Source: Sphingobacteriaceae bacterium
Lineage (GTDB): Bacteria > Bacteroidota > Bacteroidia > Sphingobacteriales > Sphingobacteriaceae
DNA: 64,000 nt
Assembly: GCA_947463785.1 (NCBI GenBank)
Contig: CANHRG010000007.1
Span: 30,013 to 94,012, forward strand
Direction of reading: 5' to 3'
The position numbers and the translations under genes were made by a program. The notes below the pieces were generated by a model that was not told the origin of the DNA, did not search any database, and saw nothing but the letters and a program-made list of their open reading frames with translations. This document shows positions 10,074-19,676 of the stretch, piece by piece. Position 1 is the first letter of the stretch; every line of letters starts with the position of its first letter.

Positions 10074-10199
10074 TTTTTGTTTGAGATTTTAGAATGGAGA
10101 TGTTGGGATTGGAAACTGTAAGTGTCTACTACCCGGTACCTCTAATCTTTATTTATCTTTCTTAATCCATGAACTACTAAAGCAGTTCACATCTAATTA

Positions 10200-10577
10200 T
10201 TATTTAGTAGCTTTTTTCTTGTTAGCAACTGTTTTACGTTTTCCTTTACGGGTACGTGAGTTGTTTTTGGTACGCTGACCACGGGTTGGTAAACCTTTAC
10301 GGTGACGCAAACCACGGTAGCAACCGATATCCATCAAGCGCTTAATATTTAACTGAACCTCAGAACGTAAAGCACCTTCAACTTTCAGCTCATCGTTGAT
10401 AAAACCACGAATGGCCGCCAGTTGGGCGTCAGTCCAATCCTGAACCTTTACATCATAGCCGATACCCGACTTATCTAAAATCCGCTGTGCGGTAGATTTG
10501 CCGATACCGTAAATGTAGGTCAGTCCAATTTCTCCTCTTTTGTTTCTTGGTAAGTCAATACCTGCTATCCTTGCCAT
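10200..10577 (-). CDS. rpsM: 30S ribosomal protein S13
   Basis: 125 residues starting [10 protein letters not shown], with the Tyr-Ile-Tyr-Gly-Ile-Gly helix-turn motif and the basic tail containing [10 protein letters not shown]. It contacts the P-site tRNA and forms bridges to the 50S subunit. It is the first gene of the alpha group and follows rpmJ by 11 bp. Confidence 0.99.
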   Translation of the reverse strand: MARIAGIDLPRNKRGEIGLTYIYGIGKSTAQRILDKSGIGYDVKVQDWTDAQLAAIRGFINDELKVEGALRSEVQLNIKRLMDIGCYRGLRHRKGLPTRGQRTKNNSRTRKGKRKTVANKKKATK

Positions 10578-10588
10578 ATATTAAAATA

Positions 10589-10705
10589 TTATCCTTGACG
10601 TTGTTTATACTTCGGATTCTTTTTGTTAATCACGAAAAGTTTACCCTTACGGCGGATGATCTTACAATCAGCGCTACGCTTTTTGATGGATGCTCTAACT
10701 TTCAT
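10589..10705 (-). CDS. rpmJ: 50S ribosomal protein L36, zinc-free form
   Basis: A 38-codon gene between infA and rpsM. It reads [14 protein letters not shown] and ends Pro-Lys-Tyr-Lys-Gln-Arg-Gln-Gly. The ordinary zinc ribbon of L36 has three Cys and one His; here only one Cys remains and the others are replaced, so this is a C-minus, zinc-independent version. It ends 11 bp before the rpsM start and begins 2 bp after the infA stop. Confidence 0.95.
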   Translation of the reverse strand: MKVRASIKKRSADCKIIRRKGKLFVINKKNPKYKQRQG

Positions 10706-10707
10706 CT

Positions 10708-10926
10708 TTATTTGTATCTATAAGTTATTCTGCCTTTGGTCAAATCATAAGGCGACATTTCCAGTTTCACTTTATCACCAGGTAAAATTTTGATGTAATG
10801 CATCCGCATTTTACCCGAAATATGTGCAATAATTTCGTGTCCGTTTTCTAATTCAACACGAAACATTGCGTTTGATAACGCTTCTTTAATTATGCCGTCT
10901 TGTTCAATTGAAGCCTGTTTGGCCAT
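10708..10926 (-). CDS. infA: Translation initiation factor IF-1
   Basis: 72 residues, a single OB-fold with the conserved Met-Ala-Lys-Gln start, [12 protein letters not shown] and the [10 protein letters not shown] C-terminus. IF-1 occupies the 30S A site during initiation. It lies between map and rpmJ in the order usual for this cluster. Confidence 0.99.
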   Translation of the reverse strand: MAKQASIEQDGIIKEALSNAMFRVELENGHEIIAHISGKMRMHYIKILPGDKVKLEMSPYDLTKGRITYRYK

Positions 10927-10970
10927 ATTTTATTGATTTTTACTCAATTATACCCGTATTAACGGGGACG

Positions 10971-10978
10971 CAAAATTA
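10971..10978 (-). promoter_or_regulatory. Possible internal promoter -7 box before infA
   Basis: TAATTTTG on the - strand matches TAnnTTTG and lies 45 bases before the infA start in the 71-bp map-infA gap. No good TTTG is seen 19-21 bases upstream, so this is tentative. A small hairpin (cccg / cggg) lies between it and infA. Confidence 0.3.
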
Positions 10979-10997
10979 AATAAAATAATTCTATATT

Positions 10998-11783
10998 TTA
11001 ATTTTTTTGTCTTAAAACTTCTTCGATGTAATCAAATGTTGATAATACATCTGCTTTACCCTTTTTGACCGCCACCGTATGCTCGTAATGAGCAGATGGC
11101 TTTGCATCAATCGTACTTACAGTCCAACCATCATCCCAAAACTTCACGCCCGCTTTCCCCATATTAATCATCGGCTCTATTGCCAGCACCATTCCTTCTT
11201 CCAACTTTATCCCAGAACCCCTCTTGCCGTAATTGGGAACTTCAGGCTTTTCGTGAAGTTGCACTCCCACCCCATGGCCAACTAACTCTTTGACTACTCC
11301 AAAGCCATTTTTTTCGGCATGTTCTTGAACGGCAAATCCAATATCACCAACTCGCATACCTGCAACCGCTTTTTGGATTCCTAAATTCAGACATTCTTTG
11401 GTTACCTGCAGCAATTTCTTTCTAGATTCATCTATTTCTCCAATTGGAAAGGTATATGCAGAATCAGAATAATAGTTATTGAGGATTACTCCACAATCTA
11501 CAGAAACCAAATCGCCTTCTTGCATCACATACTCACTTGGAAATCCATGAACGATTTGATCGTTTACAGATATACACAGTGAATAGGGAAATCCGCTGTA
11601 ATTTAAAAAAGCAGGAACTCCGCCATGATCCTTGATAAAGGTTTCAGCCAATTGATCAAGGGCTTTGGTTTGAACTCCGGGAGCAATCACTTTAGCAATT
11701 TCCCCCAGGGTTTTTGAAAGAAGCAAAGAACTTTCTCTTATGAGCTCTATCTCTTCGACAGACTTATAATAGATTTTTGGCAT
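10998..11783 (-). CDS. map: Type I methionine aminopeptidase
   Basis: 261 residues from the ATG at 11781-11783 (the TTG just upstream is ignored). It removes the initiator Met from nascent proteins. The five metal ligands of the pita-bread fold are visible in their motifs: Ser-Val-Asp-Cys-Gly, Tyr-Ser-Asp-Ser-Ala, Gly-His-Gly-Val-Gly, Ile-Glu-Pro-Met and Tyr-Glu-His-Thr. Located between secY and infA; the adk gene that many bacteria carry at this position is absent here. Confidence 0.98.
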   Translation of the reverse strand: MPKIYYKSVEEIELIRESSLLLSKTLGEIAKVIAPGVQTKALDQLAETFIKDHGGVPAFLNYSGFPYSLCISVNDQIVHGFPSEYVMQEGDLVSVDCGVILNNYYSDSAYTFPIGEIDESRKKLLQVTKECLNLGIQKAVAGMRVGDIGFAVQEHAEKNGFGVVKELVGHGVGVQLHEKPEVPNYGKRGSGIKLEEGMVLAIEPMINMGKAGVKFWDDGWTVSTIDAKPSAHYEHTVAVKKGKADVLSTFDYIEEVLRQKN

Positions 11784-11789
11784 CAAAAA

Positions 11790-13109
11790 TTACATGGTTC
11801 CAGTTGAAACCGGATTACGCCCCTTAATACGACCCGATTGCATTAAGCCATCGTAATGACGCATCAGTAAATAACTTTCAATTTGCTGTAAGGTATCTAA
11901 AACCACACCTACCAAAATCAACAGGGATGTACCTCCGTAGAAGTGAGCAAACTGACTATTTACTCCAAGTTTATTGGCAAAGGATGGCAGGATGGCGATG
12001 ATTGCCAAAAATACCGCTCCAGGCAAGGTAATTTTAGAAACTACTGCATCAATATAGTCACCAGTAGTTTTACCAGGTTTTATACCCGGAATAAAACCAC
12101 CGTTCTTTTTCATATCGTCAGACATTTGAACCGGATTAACGGTAATGGCTGTATAGAAAAAGGTGAATGTGATGATCAATAAAGCGAAGGTTACATTGTA
12201 AGCAATGGAAGTATAATCGCTAAATGACGTCAAGAATGAAGATTGTGCAGCTGGGAAAAACTGAGCAATGGTAGCTGGCACAAACATAATTGCCTGAGCA
12301 AAGATGATTGGCATTACACCTACTGCATTCACTTTTAATGGAATGTACTGACGCACACCTCCTACCTGACGGCTACCAACTTGTTTCTTGGCATATTGTA
12401 CAGGAATTTTACGAACTCCCTGAACAATTAGGATGGTAAACATCACAACTAGGAACAAGGCAGCAATCTCAATGATAAATGGAATTAACCCACCATTACC
12501 TTCCATACGGGTAGCAAATTCTGCAAAAATCCCGTAAGGTAATTGGGCAATAATCCCCACCATGATGATTAATGAGATACCGTTTCCAATACCTTTGTCT
12601 GTAATTTTCTCTCCTAACCACATTACAAATAATGTACCTGCAGTAAGGACAAACATTGACGAAATACTGAATAATGGCTCTGCCATCATTTTGGCCTCAG
12701 GCGAAATTTGCGAACGCACATACGCCACAGCCTGTAAGGTAGTAATCAGAATGGTTAAATAACGCGTAATTTGGTTCATGGTTTTACGACCACTCTCACC
12801 GTCTTTCTGTAATTTTTGGAAATAAGGAACCACAATACCTAATAACTGCACAACGATAGAGGCAGAAATGTAAGGCATTACACCCAATGCAAAAATTGAT
12901 GCTCTAGAAAATGAACCTCCCGCAAACATGTTTAAAAGACCCAATAGACCTTCTTTGTTTTCAGTGGCCAATGATGCCGGGTTTACACCTGGCAAAACAA
13001 TGAACGAACCGATACGGTATATTAAAAGACATAAGAGCGTGAATAAAATTCTCGCTCTTAGATCTTCAATTTTCCAAATGTTTGATAAAGTTGAAAACAG
13101 CTTTTTCAT
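11790..13109 (-). CDS. secY: Preprotein translocase channel SecY
   Basis: 439 residues with ten predicted transmembrane helices and the SecY signatures Gly-Val-Met-Pro-Tyr-Ile-Ser-Ala-Ser-Ile and Gly-Ile-Gly-Asn-Gly-Ile-Ser. It forms the inner-membrane Sec channel with SecE and SecG, used by the many signal-peptide proteins of this window. It starts 2 bp after the rplO stop and ends 6 bp before map, so it is tightly packed in the spc operon. Confidence 0.99.
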   Translation of the reverse strand: MKKLFSTLSNIWKIEDLRARILFTLLCLLIYRIGSFIVLPGVNPASLATENKEGLLGLLNMFAGGSFSRASIFALGVMPYISASIVVQLLGIVVPYFQKLQKDGESGRKTMNQITRYLTILITTLQAVAYVRSQISPEAKMMAEPLFSISSMFVLTAGTLFVMWLGEKITDKGIGNGISLIIMVGIIAQLPYGIFAEFATRMEGNGGLIPFIIEIAALFLVVMFTILIVQGVRKIPVQYAKKQVGSRQVGGVRQYIPLKVNAVGVMPIIFAQAIMFVPATIAQFFPAAQSSFLTSFSDYTSIAYNVTFALLIITFTFFYTAITVNPVQMSDDMKKNGGFIPGIKPGKTTGDYIDAVVSKITLPGAVFLAIIAILPSFANKLGVNSQFAHFYGGTSLLILVGVVLDTLQQIESYLLMRHYDGLMQSGRIKGRNPVSTGTM

Positions 13110-13111
13110 GC

Positions 13112-13558
13112 TTACAATTTAACGCTGGTTCCGCCTGCTGCTTCAATTGCTTTTTGAGCAGTAGCAGTAAATGCGTGTGCTTTAACTTCTAATTTTGATT
13201 TTACTTCACCACGACCTAGAATTTTGATTAAGTCGTTTTTAGAAGCCAAACCGTGTGCTTTTAAGGTTTCAAAATCGATGCTCGATAATTTGAATTTATC
13301 GGCCAAAGTTTGCAAGGTATCCAAGTTGATACCCACATACTCTACACGATTGATGTTTTTGAAGCCTACTTTAGGTAAGCGACGTTGCAATGGCATTTGA
13401 CCACCTTCAAAACCAACTTTGCTGGTGTAGCCAGAACGTGAGCCGGCACCCTTGTGACCACGGGTTGAAGTTCCACCACGGCCAGAACCGGTACCACGAC
13501 CAATACGTTTTCTATTTTTTGTTGAACCTTCTGCAGGTTTTAAATTACTTAAGTTCAT
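13112..13558 (-). CDS. rplO: 50S ribosomal protein L15
   Basis: 148 residues, beginning Met-Asn-Leu-Ser-Asn-Leu-Lys-Pro-Ala and rich in Gly/Arg over residues 15-45 (Gly-Arg-Gly-Thr-Gly-Ser-Gly-Arg-Gly-Gly), the extended RNA-binding arm of L15. It assembles late into the 50S central protuberance region. Two bases separate it from each neighbour, rpmD upstream and secY downstream. Confidence 0.99.
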   Translation of the reverse strand: MNLSNLKPAEGSTKNRKRIGRGTGSGRGGTSTRGHKGAGSRSGYTSKVGFEGGQMPLQRRLPKVGFKNINRVEYVGINLDTLQTLADKFKLSSIDFETLKAHGLASKNDLIKILGRGEVKSKLEVKAHAFTATAQKAIEAAGGTSVKL

Positions 13559-13560
13559 AA

Positions 13561-13740
13561 TTAAATGCTTTCTACGGCTACTAAATGATTAACTTTTCTT
13601 ACCATCCCGATGATAGCCGGGGTAGCTTCTACTTCTACAGACTGATTGATTTTAGACAAACCTAAAGCCTGCATGGTTTTTTTCTGGCGTTCGCTTCTGT
13701 CGATTACGCTTTTAATCTGAGTGATTTTAATCTTCGCCAT
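13561..13740 (-). CDS. rpmD: 50S ribosomal protein L30
   Basis: 59 residues from the ATG at 13738-13740 (Met-Ala-Lys-Ile-Lys-Ile-Thr-Gln). A second ATG two codons upstream overlaps the end of rpsE and is less likely. The protein has the L30 pattern Arg-Gln-Lys-Lys-Thr-Met-Gln-Ala-Leu-Gly-Leu. Located between rpsE and rplO as in the usual spc operon. Confidence 0.97.
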   Translation of the reverse strand: MAKIKITQIKSVIDRSERQKKTMQALGLSKINQSVEVEATPAIIGMVRKVNHLVAVESI

Positions 13741-13745
13741 GATCA

Positions 13746-14264
13746 TTATCCGTTAAATACTTTGTTTAAATCCACACCACGTTGCTGAGCTACTGTGTAA
13801 GCATCACGCATTTGCGCTAAAGCAGAAACTGTAGCTTTAACCACGTTATGAGGGTTAGATGATCCTTTAGATTTTGCCAATACGTTGTGGATACCTGCAC
13901 TTTCTAATACTGCACGCATTGCACCACCGGCAATAACACCGGTACCGTTTGCAGCTGGTTTGATGAATACAAAACCACCTGAAAATTTACCGTATTGTTC
14001 GTGTGGAACGGTTCCATTGATAATTGGAACTTTTACCAAGTTTTTCTTAGCATCGTCTACGCCTTTAGCAATAGCTTCCGTTACTTCTTTCGCTTTACCT
14101 AAACCGTAACCTACCACACCGTTTTCATCACCTACTACTACGATAGCTGAGAAACTGAAGGTACGTCCACCTTTGGTAACTTTAGCAACACGCTGGATGC
14201 TCACTAAGCGATCTTTTAATTCGATTTCGCTTGATTTTACTCTTTTTATATTGATAGTTGACAT
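13746..14264 (-). CDS. rpsE: 30S ribosomal protein S5
   Basis: 172 residues. The N-terminal double-stranded RNA-binding domain contains [10 protein letters not shown], and the C-terminal domain contains [11 protein letters not shown]. S5 works with S4 in decoding accuracy and lies at the mRNA entry channel. Confidence 0.99.
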   Translation of the reverse strand: MSTINIKRVKSSEIELKDRLVSIQRVAKVTKGGRTFSFSAIVVVGDENGVVGYGLGKAKEVTEAIAKGVDDAKKNLVKVPIINGTVPHEQYGKFSGGFVFIKPAANGTGVIAGGAMRAVLESAGIHNVLAKSKGSSNPHNVVKATVSALAQMRDAYTVAQQRGVDLNKVFNG

Positions 14265-14275
14265 CTTTCTTCGGA

Positions 14276-14629
14276 TTAAAAGTTTAAACCAGCTTCGCGT
14301 GCACCTTCAGCCAATGATTTTACACGACCATGGTATAAGTAACCATTTCTATCGAAAACAACTTGTTTGATTCCGGCAGCCAATGCTTTTTCAGCTACGG
14401 CTTTACCTACAGCTTTTGATTGCTCCACTTTGTTTCCTTTTGCACTAAAATCTTTAGAGATTGAAGATGCTGAAACCAAAGTTTTGCCGCTATTGTCATC
14501 GATAATTTGAGCATAAATTCCTTTGTTAGATCTGTAAACAGATAAACGTGGGCGCTCTGCAGAACCGGATAATCTCTTTCTGATTCCTCTTTTGATTCGC
14601 TCTCTGCGAGATAATTTAATTCCTGCCAT
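14276..14629 (-). CDS. rplR: 50S ribosomal protein L18
   Basis: 117 residues. The basic N-terminus ([11 protein letters not shown]) and the Arg-Pro-Arg-Leu-Ser-Val-Tyr-Arg-Ser motif identify it. It binds 5S rRNA with L5 in the central protuberance. Five bases separate it from rplF upstream. Confidence 0.99.
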   Translation of the reverse strand: MAGIKLSRRERIKRGIRKRLSGSAERPRLSVYRSNKGIYAQIIDDNSGKTLVSASSISKDFSAKGNKVEQSKAVGKAVAEKALAAGIKQVVFDRNGYLYHGRVKSLAEGAREAGLNF

Positions 14630-14634
14630 GATGA

Positions 14635-15192
14635 TTATTTTTTAGCTGCAGACTTACCTGCTTTTTTACGTAATTCTTCACCAACAAACTTGATACCTTT
14701 ACCTTTATAAGGCTCTGGTGCACGTAATGAACGGATCTTTGCGGCAACTTGACCTAATAATTGTTTGTCGATACTTTCTAAAATGATGGTTGGGTTTTTA
14801 CCTTTTTCAGCTGTTGTAGCTACTTTAATTTCTTTAGGTAACTCAAACACATAGTGGTGAGAATAACCCAAAACTAAATCTAAGGTATTACCCTGGTTGG
14901 TAGCACGGTAACCTACACCCACTAATTCTTGCTCAATCTTGTATCCTTCGGTTACACCTTTAACCATATTGAAGATCAAAGAACGGTATAAACCGTGCAA
15001 TGCTTTATGACGTTTTTGTTCAGAAGGACGTTGAACTAACAACGTTTCGCCTTCTTGTACTACTTTAATATCTGAATCAACCTGTTGGGTTAAAGTACCT
15101 TTAGGTCCTGAAACAGTTACCAAGTTATCTGCAGATACCGTTACGGTTACACCCGCTGGTACAGCAATTGGAGCTTTTCCTATTCTTGACAT
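14635..15192 (-). CDS. rplF: 50S ribosomal protein L6
   Basis: 185 residues with two repeated L6 domains. The start is Met-Ser-Arg-Ile-Gly-Lys-Ala-Pro-Ile and the C-terminal motif is Pro-Glu-Pro-Tyr-Lys-Gly-Lys-Gly-Ile. It lies near the sarcin-ricin loop and the factor-binding site. Unlike most genes here it has a purine-rich stretch (aggaggaatc on the coding strand) just before its ATG, an unusual Shine-Dalgarno-like sequence for this phylum. Confidence 0.99.
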   Translation of the reverse strand: MSRIGKAPIAVPAGVTVTVSADNLVTVSGPKGTLTQQVDSDIKVVQEGETLLVQRPSEQKRHKALHGLYRSLIFNMVKGVTEGYKIEQELVGVGYRATNQGNTLDLVLGYSHHYVFELPKEIKVATTAEKGKNPTIILESIDKQLLGQVAAKIRSLRAPEPYKGKGIKFVGEELRKKAGKSAAKK

Positions 15193-15207
15193 CGTGATTC
15201 CTCCTGA

Positions 15208-15606
15208 TTAATATACGTAACACAAAACTTCACCACCGATGTTCAGGTTTCTAGCTTCTTTATCAGTCATTACACCTTTTGAAGTAGAGAGGATCGCAAT
15301 CCCTAAACCGTTTAACACTCGTGGCATTTTCTCAACACCTGCGTATTTTCTCAAACCTGGTTTACTCACACGAGATAGGGTGCGAATAGCAGGAACTTTA
15401 GTAATTGGATGGTATTTCAAAGCAATTTTAATGATACCTTGAACGGTAGTATCCTCAAACTTGTAGTTCGTGATGTAACCTTTATCAAAAAGTACTTTAG
15501 TAATTTCCTTTTTGAGGTTTGATGCAGGAATTTCAACAACCCTATGGTTGGCCTTAATGGCATTCCTTACTCTTGTAAGATAATCTGCTATTGGATCTGT
15601 ATTCAT
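15208..15606 (-). CDS. rpsH: 30S ribosomal protein S8
   Basis: 132 residues, Met-Asn-Thr-Asp-Pro-Ile-Ala-Asp-Tyr-Leu-Thr-Arg at the start and Ser-Thr-Ser-Lys-Gly-Val-Met-Thr-Asp at the C-terminal signature. S8 binds helix 21 of 16S rRNA. In E. coli it also represses the spc operon at the rplE start. The 123-bp gap to rpsN upstream is longer than most gaps in the operon and shows no ORF. Confidence 0.99.
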   Translation of the reverse strand: MNTDPIADYLTRVRNAIKANHRVVEIPASNLKKEITKVLFDKGYITNYKFEDTTVQGIIKIALKYHPITKVPAIRTLSRVSKPGLRKYAGVEKMPRVLNGLGIAILSTSKGVMTDKEARNLNIGGEVLCYVY

Positions 15607-15729
15607 TTTATTTAGTTATGGTAGTGGTTTCCTTCCAGACCTGCTACCGGTTAAAAATTCTAATTTGGAGTTGGAAATAGCTAGTTTGGAGAAAACTCCC
15701 AACTAAAAACTCAAAACTCAGGACTGTTT

Positions 15730-15999
15730 TTACCAGCTTGCTTTTTTTACTCCCGGGATCTTGCCTTCTAAAGCCATTTCACGGAAAGTAACACGTGAAA
15801 TACCAAACTGACGCATGTATCCACGAGGACGACCAGTTAATTTACAACGGTTGTGCAAACGTACTGGAGAAGCATTTTTAGGTAATTTATCTAAAGCTTC
15901 ATAATCGCCGGCTGCTTTTAAAGCTGCTCTTTTCTCAGCGTATTTCGCTACTAATTTGGCACGTTTTAATTCGCGTGCTTTTAAACCTTCTTTAGCCAT
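15730..15999 (-). CDS. rpsN: 30S ribosomal protein S14, zinc-free form
   Basis: 89 residues, the short C-minus form: the C-terminus has [12 protein letters not shown] but not the paired Cys-X-X-Cys zinc motifs. It sits in the 30S head. Its start overlaps the rplE stop by 8 bases, so translation of the two is probably coupled. Confidence 0.98.
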   Translation of the reverse strand: MAKEGLKARELKRAKLVAKYAEKRAALKAAGDYEALDKLPKNASPVRLHNRCKLTGRPRGYMRQFGISRVTFREMALEGKIPGVKKASW

Positions 16000-16552
16000 T
16001 ATTTTGATTCTTAAATGGTAAACCGAATTGTTTTAATAACTCTAATGCTTCTACGTCAGTTTGAGCAGAAGTCACGAAAGTAATATCCATACCCATGATC
16101 TTATTGATTTGATCAATATTGATCTCAGGGAAAATGATTTGTTCTGAAATACCTAAGGTATAGTTACCACGGCCGTCAAACCCTTTGTCATTAATACCTT
16201 TGAAATCGCGGATACGAGGCAAAGCCACAGCGATCAAACGATCTAGGAATTCATACATGTGGTTGTCACGCAAAGTAACACGCACACCAATTGGCATACC
16301 TTTACGTAATTTAAAGTTCGAGATATCTTTCTTAGAGTTAGCCGCAACTGCTTGCTGACCGGTAATGGTGGTTAACTCCTTAATTGCGTTCTCAATTAAC
16401 TTTTTATCGGTAGTAGCACCACCAATACCTTGGTTAATAGCGATTTTTTGCAATTTAGGAACCTGCATTACGCTTTTGTACTGAAATTTCTCTTTCAGCG
16501 ACGCACGAATCTCGTCTTTGTATTTTGATTTTAATCTTGGTACGTAAGCCAT
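15992..16552 (-). CDS. rplE: 50S ribosomal protein L5
   Basis: 186 residues, with Met-Ala-Tyr-Val-Pro-Arg-Leu-Lys at the start and the L5 motif [14 protein letters not shown]. It binds 5S rRNA and touches the P-site tRNA. It overlaps rplX by one base and rpsN by eight. Confidence 0.99.
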   Translation of the reverse strand: MAYVPRLKSKYKDEIRASLKEKFQYKSVMQVPKLQKIAINQGIGGATTDKKLIENAIKELTTITGQQAVAANSKKDISNFKLRKGMPIGVRVTLRDNHMYEFLDRLIAVALPRIRDFKGINDKGFDGRGNYTLGISEQIIFPEINIDQINKIMGMDITFVTSAQTDVEALELLKQFGLPFKNQNNG

Positions 16553-16893
16553 TACTTAATTTCCTCCCCAGATTTTTTAGCGATACGAATATTTTTACCT
16601 GCAGTATTCTTTTGAATACCTACACGGCTTGGTTTACCGGTTTTGGCATCTACTACCATCAGGTTTGACACATGGATAGGTGCTTCTTTCTTAACTATAC
16701 CTCCGTTTGGATTAGCAGCGTTAGGTTTAGTATGCTTAGATACCAAATTAGCTCCCTCAACAATTGCTCTGTTCTCTGACAACAGTACTTCTAAAACACG
16801 GCCTTGTTTTCCTTTAGAATCACCGGCAATTACTTGAACCAGGTCTCCTTTACGGATTTTTAATTTAGGCTGTTTGTTATTTTTCTTTTCCAT
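16552..16893 (-). CDS. rplX: 50S ribosomal protein L24
   Basis: 113 residues with the KOW motif ([17 protein letters not shown]) near residue 15. L24 starts 50S assembly and lies at the tunnel exit. The first ten residues are Lys/Asn-rich and slightly longer than in E. coli. Confidence 0.98.
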   Translation of the reverse strand: MEKKNNKQPKLKIRKGDLVQVIAGDSKGKQGRVLEVLLSENRAIVEGANLVSKHTKPNAANPNGGIVKKEAPIHVSNLMVVDAKTGKPSRVGIQKNTAGKNIRIAKKSGEEIK

Positions 16894-16897
16894 GATC

Positions 16898-17266
16898 TTA
16901 CAATACCTCCGGTGCTAATGATACAATTTTCATGAATTGTTTTTCACGCAACTCTCTGGCAACAGGACCGAAGATACGTGTACCACGTGGTTCGTCCTGA
17001 GCATTTAGTAAAACGGCTGCATTATCGTCGAAACGGATATACGATCCATCTTTACGTCTTACTTCTTTTTTGGTTCTCACCACAACGGCTTTAGATACCG
17101 TTCCTTTTTTGATGTTACCTGATGGCAAAGCACTCTTCACGGTTACGACAATTTTGTCGCCCAATGAAGCGTAACGCTTTCCGGTACCACCTAACACACG
17201 GATCACTAAAACTTCTTTAGCGCCGCTGTTATCAGCAACATTCAGTCTTGATTCCTGTTGTACCAT
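16898..17266 (-). CDS. rplN: 50S ribosomal protein L14
   Basis: 122 residues, beginning Met-Val-Gln-Gln-Glu-Ser-Arg-Leu and containing Val-Ala-Asp-Asn-Ser-Gly-Ala-Lys-Glu, the L14 signature. It forms bridges to 16S rRNA. Overlaps the rpsQ stop by one base. Confidence 0.99.
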   Translation of the reverse strand: MVQQESRLNVADNSGAKEVLVIRVLGGTGKRYASLGDKIVVTVKSALPSGNIKKGTVSKAVVVRTKKEVRRKDGSYIRFDDNAAVLLNAQDEPRGTRIFGPVARELREKQFMKIVSLAPEVL

Positions 17267-17520
17267 TACTTAGCTCTTTCTAAAATTTCAACTAATCTCC
17301 AGTTTTTGGATTTGCTCAGCGGACGAGTTTCCATAATCAATACAGTATCGCCAATACCGCATGTGTTTGCTTCGTCATGAGCCATAAATTTGGTAGTTGT
17401 TTTTACGAACTTACCATAGATCGGGTGTTTCACTTTACGCTCAACAGCAACCACGATAGATTTATCCATCTTGTTGCTAACCACCAACCCGATTCTTGTT
17501 TTTCTTAATTTTCTTTCCAT
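17266..17520 (-). CDS. rpsQ: 30S ribosomal protein S17
   Basis: 84 residues, OB-fold, with [16 protein letters not shown] at the N-terminus. Primary 16S rRNA binder in the 5' domain. Located between rpmC and rplN as in the standard order. Confidence 0.99.
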   Translation of the reverse strand: MERKLRKTRIGLVVSNKMDKSIVVAVERKVKHPIYGKFVKTTTKFMAHDEANTCGIGDTVLIMETRPLSKSKNWRLVEILERAK

Positions 17521-17537
17521 TTCGACTCTTATTAAAC

Positions 17538-17756
17538 TTATTCAGCAGCCTGAGTAGCGGCTACTTCAGCAGCTTTACGCTTAGTCAGTTCTGTATTTAA
17601 ACGTGCGATATCTTTTCTCACTTTGTTAATCCGTAACGGATTTTCAATAGCAGAAACCGCATGGGCGAATTTCAATTTGGTAAGATTGGCCTTCTCTTCA
17701 GCGATACGGGCTACAATCTCCTCGGTTGACAGTTCTAATATTTCTGAATTTTTCAT
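17538..17756 (-). CDS. rpmC: 50S ribosomal protein L29
   Basis: 72 residues, mostly two antiparallel helices, with [13 protein letters not shown] in the second. It sits by the tunnel exit near the trigger-factor and SRP docking site. A short Ala-rich tail follows the family core. Confidence 0.97.
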   Translation of the reverse strand: MKNSEILELSTEEIVARIAEEKANLTKLKFAHAVSAIENPLRINKVRKDIARLNTELTKRKAAEVAATQAAE

Positions 17757-17783
17757 TGTCTTATTCTTTAAATCAACCTACTA

Positions 17784-18206
17784 TTATTCTTCAACGTAAT
17801 CTCTACGTGTAACAAAGCGGGTTTGTACTGGCAATTTTTGAGCAGCCAAACGCAACGCTTCTTTGGCTACAGCCAATGGCACACCTTCTGCTTCAAAAAT
17901 CATTCTTCCCGGACGTACAACGGCTACCCAGTATTCTGGAGCACCCTTACCTTTACCCATACGTACCTCTGCAGGTTTTTTAGTAACTGGTTTATCAGGG
18001 AAAATACGGATCCAAACCTGACCTTCACGTTTCATATAACGGGTTACCGCAATACGGGCTGCTTCAATCTGACGGCTGGTAATCCAGGCCGCTTCTAAAG
18101 TTTTGATTCCGAAAGAACCGAATGCAAGTTCTGCACCGCGACCGGTGTTTCCTTTCATTCTACCCTTCTGCATCTTTCTGAACTTCGTTCTTTTTGGCTG
18201 TAACAT
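17784..18206 (-). CDS. rplP: 50S ribosomal protein L16
   Basis: 140 residues, beginning [11 protein letters not shown], with Arg-Met-Gly-Lys-Gly-Lys-Gly in the loop that reaches toward the peptidyl transferase centre and Trp-Val-Ala-Val-Val-Arg-Pro-Gly following. It helps place the A-site tRNA. Confidence 0.99.
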   Translation of the reverse strand: MLQPKRTKFRKMQKGRMKGNTGRGAELAFGSFGIKTLEAAWITSRQIEAARIAVTRYMKREGQVWIRIFPDKPVTKKPAEVRMGKGKGAPEYWVAVVRPGRMIFEAEGVPLAVAKEALRLAAQKLPVQTRFVTRRDYVEE

Positions 18207-18249
18207 TGCTGTCTATTTTATTATCGTAAAACGATGCTTTAAAATCTAA

Positions 18250-19044
18250 TTATTTCTTTCCTTTAAAACCTCCGCGGTTGTTACCACCACCGCGTCTGTC
18301 ATTACCACCTCTTCTGTTATCAGCACCACCGCGACGATCGTTACCACCGAAAGCAGGAGCGCCTTCAGTACGGGTACGCAAGCCAGCAGTTTGGCCGATG
18401 TTTGGAGAAAGATCACGTTTACCGTAAACTTCACCTTTACAGATCCATACTTTAATACCGATTTTACCATAAGTGGTTAGTGCTTCTGATAAAGCGTAAT
18501 CGATATCTGCACGGAAGGTGTGCAAAGGAATTCTTCCTTCTTTGTATTGCTCAGTACGGGCCATCTCGGCTCCACCTAAACGACCAGAGCACATTACTTT
18601 AATTCCTTCGGCACCCATACGCATGGTTGATGCGATAGATGATTTCATAGCACGACGGAATGAAATACGAGCCTCTAATTGCTTAGCGATACCTTCGCCT
18701 ACTAATTGAGCATCTAATTCAGGACGTTTAATCTCGAAAATGTTGATTTGAACGTCTTTTTTAGTCAATTTCTTTAATTCTTCTTTCAGTTTATCAACCT
18801 CGGCACCACCTTTACCAATTACGATACCCGGACGAGCCGTGTGAATGGTAACAGTAATGCGTTTCAAAGTACGCTCGATAACTACTTTCGCTACACCACC
18901 TTTGTTAATACGGGCAGCGATGTACTTACGGATTTTTTCGTCCTCAACTAATTTGTCGGAGTAGTTGTTGCCACCGAACCAGTTAGAATCCCAACCTTTG
19001 ATGATTCCTAAACGGTTACCTATTGGATGTGCTTTTTGTCCCAT
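18250..19044 (-). CDS. rpsC: 30S ribosomal protein S3 with Arg/Gly-rich tail
   Basis: 264 residues, against about 210-240 in most bacteria. It begins Met-Gly-Gln-Lys-Ala-His-Pro-Ile-Gly and contains the KH domain (Val-Ile-Gly-Lys-Gly-Gly-Ala-Glu-Val). The last 35 residues are an Asn/Asp-Arg-Arg-Gly-Gly repeat ending in Lys-Gly-Lys-Lys, resembling an RGG RNA-binding box. S3 lines the mRNA entry pore and contributes to helicase activity; whether the tail aids RNA binding there is inference. Confidence 0.98.
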   Translation of the reverse strand: MGQKAHPIGNRLGIIKGWDSNWFGGNNYSDKLVEDEKIRKYIAARINKGGVAKVVIERTLKRITVTIHTARPGIVIGKGGAEVDKLKEELKKLTKKDVQINIFEIKRPELDAQLVGEGIAKQLEARISFRRAMKSSIASTMRMGAEGIKVMCSGRLGGAEMARTEQYKEGRIPLHTFRADIDYALSEALTTYGKIGIKVWICKGEVYGKRDLSPNIGQTAGLRTRTEGAPAFGGNDRRGGADNRRGGNDRRGGGNNRGGFKGKK

Positions 19045-19052
19045 TTCCTTAA

Positions 19053-19406
19053 TTAGTTATTAGATTTATTACTGTCTACCACTAATGTAACGTGGTTAGA
19101 GCGTTTACGAATGCGGTAACCACGTCCTTGCGGAGCTGGTCTTAAACGTTTCAATTGACGTCCACCGTCAACCATCACTGATTTTACATACAATTCGCTC
19201 TCTTCCGGACGTTGGCCTTCATTTTTGGCTTCCCAGTTTTTGATAGCCGATAAAAGAAGTTTCTCCACGCGAATGGCGGCTTCTTTATTGGTGTACTTCA
19301 AAATGTACAAGGCTTTCTCTACACGCTCGCCACGAATAAGATCAACAACTAATCTCATTTTACGTGGTGAGGTAGGGCAATTATTTAATTTTGCTACTGC
19401 TTCCAT
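19053..19406 (-). CDS. rplV: 50S ribosomal protein L22
   Basis: 117 residues, with the core [10 protein letters not shown] and the tunnel hairpin tip region containing [12 protein letters not shown]. The hairpin lines the nascent peptide tunnel and affects macrolide response. Confidence 0.98.
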   Translation of the reverse strand: MEAVAKLNNCPTSPRKMRLVVDLIRGERVEKALYILKYTNKEAAIRVEKLLLSAIKNWEAKNEGQRPEESELYVKSVMVDGGRQLKRLRPAPQGRGYRIRKRSNHVTLVVDSNKSNN

Positions 19407-19409
19407 TGC

Positions 19410-19676
19410 TTATTTTTTCTTTTCAGCGTGACCTCTAAATGTACGTGTTGGGGCAAATTCGCCTAATTTATGACCAACCATGTTCTCGGTTACATAAACC
19501 GGAATAAATTTGTTTCCGTTATGTACTGCGAATGTATGACCAACGAAATCCGGAGAAATCATTGAACGACGTGACCAAGTTTTGATCACGGTTTTGTTGT
19601 TAGTCTCATTCTGAGAAAGAACTTTTCTTTCCAGATTATGATCGATATACGGACCTTTTTTAATTGAACGAGCCAT
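19410..19676 (-). CDS. rpsS: 30S ribosomal protein S19
   Basis: 88 residues, [11 protein letters not shown] at the start and the signature Pro-Thr-Arg-Thr-Phe-Arg-Gly-His near the end. It forms a head complex with S13. Overlaps the rplB stop by one base. Confidence 0.99.
   Translation of the reverse strand: MARSIKKGPYIDHNLERKVLSQNETNNKTVIKTWSRRSMISPDFVGHTFAVHNGNKFIPVYVTENMVGHKLGEFAPTRTFRGHAEKKK

Noticed and set aside
18246..18470. 74-codon ORF on the same strand as rpsC
   Set aside because: It is an out-of-frame reading of the Arg/Gly-rich 3' end of rpsC.
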